Assembly: GCA_024220525.1 (NCBI GenBank)
Contig: JAMYWO010000324.1
Location: forward strand, 2,714-40,519
Reading direction: 5' to 3'
Source: Cochliopodium minus
Lineage: Eukaryota; Discosea; Himatismenida; Cochliopodiidae
DNA length: 37,806 nucleotides
The notes beneath the pieces are model-generated. The model searched no databases. It was not told the origin of the DNA and worked only from the letters and a program-made list of their open reading frames with translations. Shown one piece after another: positions 37,063-37,806 of the stretch (its first letter is position 1; each line of letters starts with the position of its first letter). The translations under genes were made by a program, and so were the position numbers.

Positions 37063-37806
37063 TTAAAAAAGATAAGCGAAAATTAAAACAATAAAAGAAG
37101 CAAGAATGATAGATGGGCGAAGGAATGAACCATCTGCCATGGCAGAAGGAGATACAGAAAAACCTCCATGGGAAGGAGTATATTGGAGATTGTTTGAATC
37201 AAATGTTGCAAAGTTAGCACCATTTGCACCACCATTTGTATATGTGGCATAAACATTAATCAAAGCACCGTTTGTGCCGTTTCTGCTGATTAAAGAGTTT
37301 TGGAAACCAGTGGAAGCAATATTGATAGCACCACCTTGATGCCAAGTGTTAGAATCGAACCAAGCGAGAACGTTGAGTCCGTTATCAATACAATATATTC
37401 TTCCTCCGTAATTTCTCAAATTCAAACATCTAACAGGTTTTCTTTCATCAGCAGTTTGGGATGGATTGACACCGATATAAGGAAGAACATCAACAGCTCT
37501 ATCACAGTATCCTCTGCATTTTGCAACAACATTTTCCCAGTGATTTCCACGCCATCTAGCAATACCAGTAGAAGCAATTCTTCCTCCTGCATTCGTAAAT
37601 GTACCTCCAACAAAGAGATCTCCTCCTCTCCATGCTAATGAAGTACCAGCACCAGTAATACCAACTCCGAGATTTCTCCAACTTGCTTTGTTATCACTCA
37701 AGTCAATTCTAGCAATACCATTGGTTGGGATGGATCCTCTGTATAAGCCTCCGTTATATCCAGAAGGATTCAATCCGCAAAATTTGAAAGTACCAGTTAT
37801 GTACAA
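37063..37806 (-). CDS. C-terminal part of a second GPI-anchored beta-propeller protein (truncated)
   Basis: Open on the minus strand from the window edge to the stop at 37063; 247 residues are visible and the 5' part is missing. It repeats the architecture of the gene at 26867: LYITGTFKFCG, DLFVGGTFTNAGG and IARWRGNHWENVVAKCRGYC. The last corresponds to LYKWNGKRWSPLFGKCQINC in the other protein. It ends in a GPI-type tail (SFLRPSIILASFIVLIFAYL). The two proteins clearly belong to one family, but are diverged over most of their length. Many Asn and Gly residues; sequon NGT is present. The first codon is TTG, not a start, because the frame continues off the contig. Confidence 0.85.
   Translation of the reverse strand: MYITGTFKFCGLNPSGYNGGLYRGSIPTNGIARIDLSDNKASWRNLGVGITGAGTSLAWRGGDLFVGGTFTNAGGRIASTGIARWRGNHWENVVAKCRGYCDRAVDVLPYIGVNPSQTADERKPVRCLNLRNYGGRIYCIDNGLNVLAWFDSNTWHQGGAINIASTGFQNSLISRNGTNGALINVYATYTNGGANGANFATFDSNNLQYTPSHGGFSVSPSAMADGSFLRPSIILASFIVLIFAYLF

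Noticed and set aside
1-37806. tRNA or rRNA genes
   Set aside because: No cloverleaf with a GGTTCGANNCC-type T arm and no rRNA core sequence was noticed on either strand. This was by eye, so a tRNA scan would be decisive.
26867-37806. Inverted duplication of the region between the two GPI-protein genes
   Set aside because: Only the terminal genes are related, and at protein level. The intervening P450, rhomboid and ligase genes show no mirrored copies.

Overview
The window reads as a strongly AT-rich nuclear contig from a unicellular eukaryote. Genes are packed on both strands. Many short introns (mostly about 30-250 nt) are needed to keep conserved proteins in frame, coding regions carry Asn/Gln/Lys-rich low-complexity tails, and TAA and TGA both end conserved proteins, so there is no ciliate-type stop reassignment. 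A cytochrome c oxidase subunit (COX6B) and a PARL-like rhomboid imply respiring mitochondria. The lineage is not resolved from sequence alone; an amoeboid protist (Amoebozoa or Heterolobosea-like) is a reasonable guess. The first 11 bases match the 3' end of an Illumina adapter and the last gene runs off the right edge, so this is probably a complete assembled contig.

Left third (1-18.6 kb): a two-module TPR co-chaperone (-), an NSRP1-like splicing regulator (+), a PQ-loop membrane protein (-), an unknown helical protein (+), a small Rel/IPT-like protein (+), a 16-exon tripeptidyl-peptidase II (+), a VHS-GAT TOM1-like ESCRT-0 adaptor (+), the OST subunit TMEM258 (-), a membrane RING-H2 ligase (+), a RanBP2-type zinc-finger repeat protein (-) and a secreted staphylococcal-nuclease-like enzyme (-).

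Middle (19-26 kb): a SIRT6/7-type sirtuin that appears to be fused to a C-terminal CAP (C-CAP) beta-helix domain (-), a possible small LYR-like protein (+), a B-box plus CXC zinc protein (+), COX6B (+) and a DCUN1-type neddylation factor (-).

Right third (26.8-37.8 kb): a large GPI-anchored beta-propeller-like surface protein (+), a cytochrome P450 (+), a PARL-like rhomboid protease (-), a nucleotidyltransferase fused to a degenerate T4 Rnl1-like RNA ligase (-), the ER protein Asterix/PAT10 (-), a tiny membrane ORF (-), and the truncated C-terminus of a second GPI beta-propeller protein (-).

Most genes are unrelated housekeeping or accessory genes rather than one pathway. Several serve ER and surface biogenesis (TMEM258, Asterix, PQ-loop, GPI proteins) and several serve protein turnover (TPP2, RING-H2, DCUN1, TOM1, rhomboid). 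The most unusual content is the sirtuin/C-CAP fusion, the nucleotidyltransferase/RNA-ligase fusion, a 4-nt micro-exon, and three GC-AG introns sharing one donor sequence. All gene models were joined by hand from reading frame, splice sites and family conservation; no transcript or database evidence was available.
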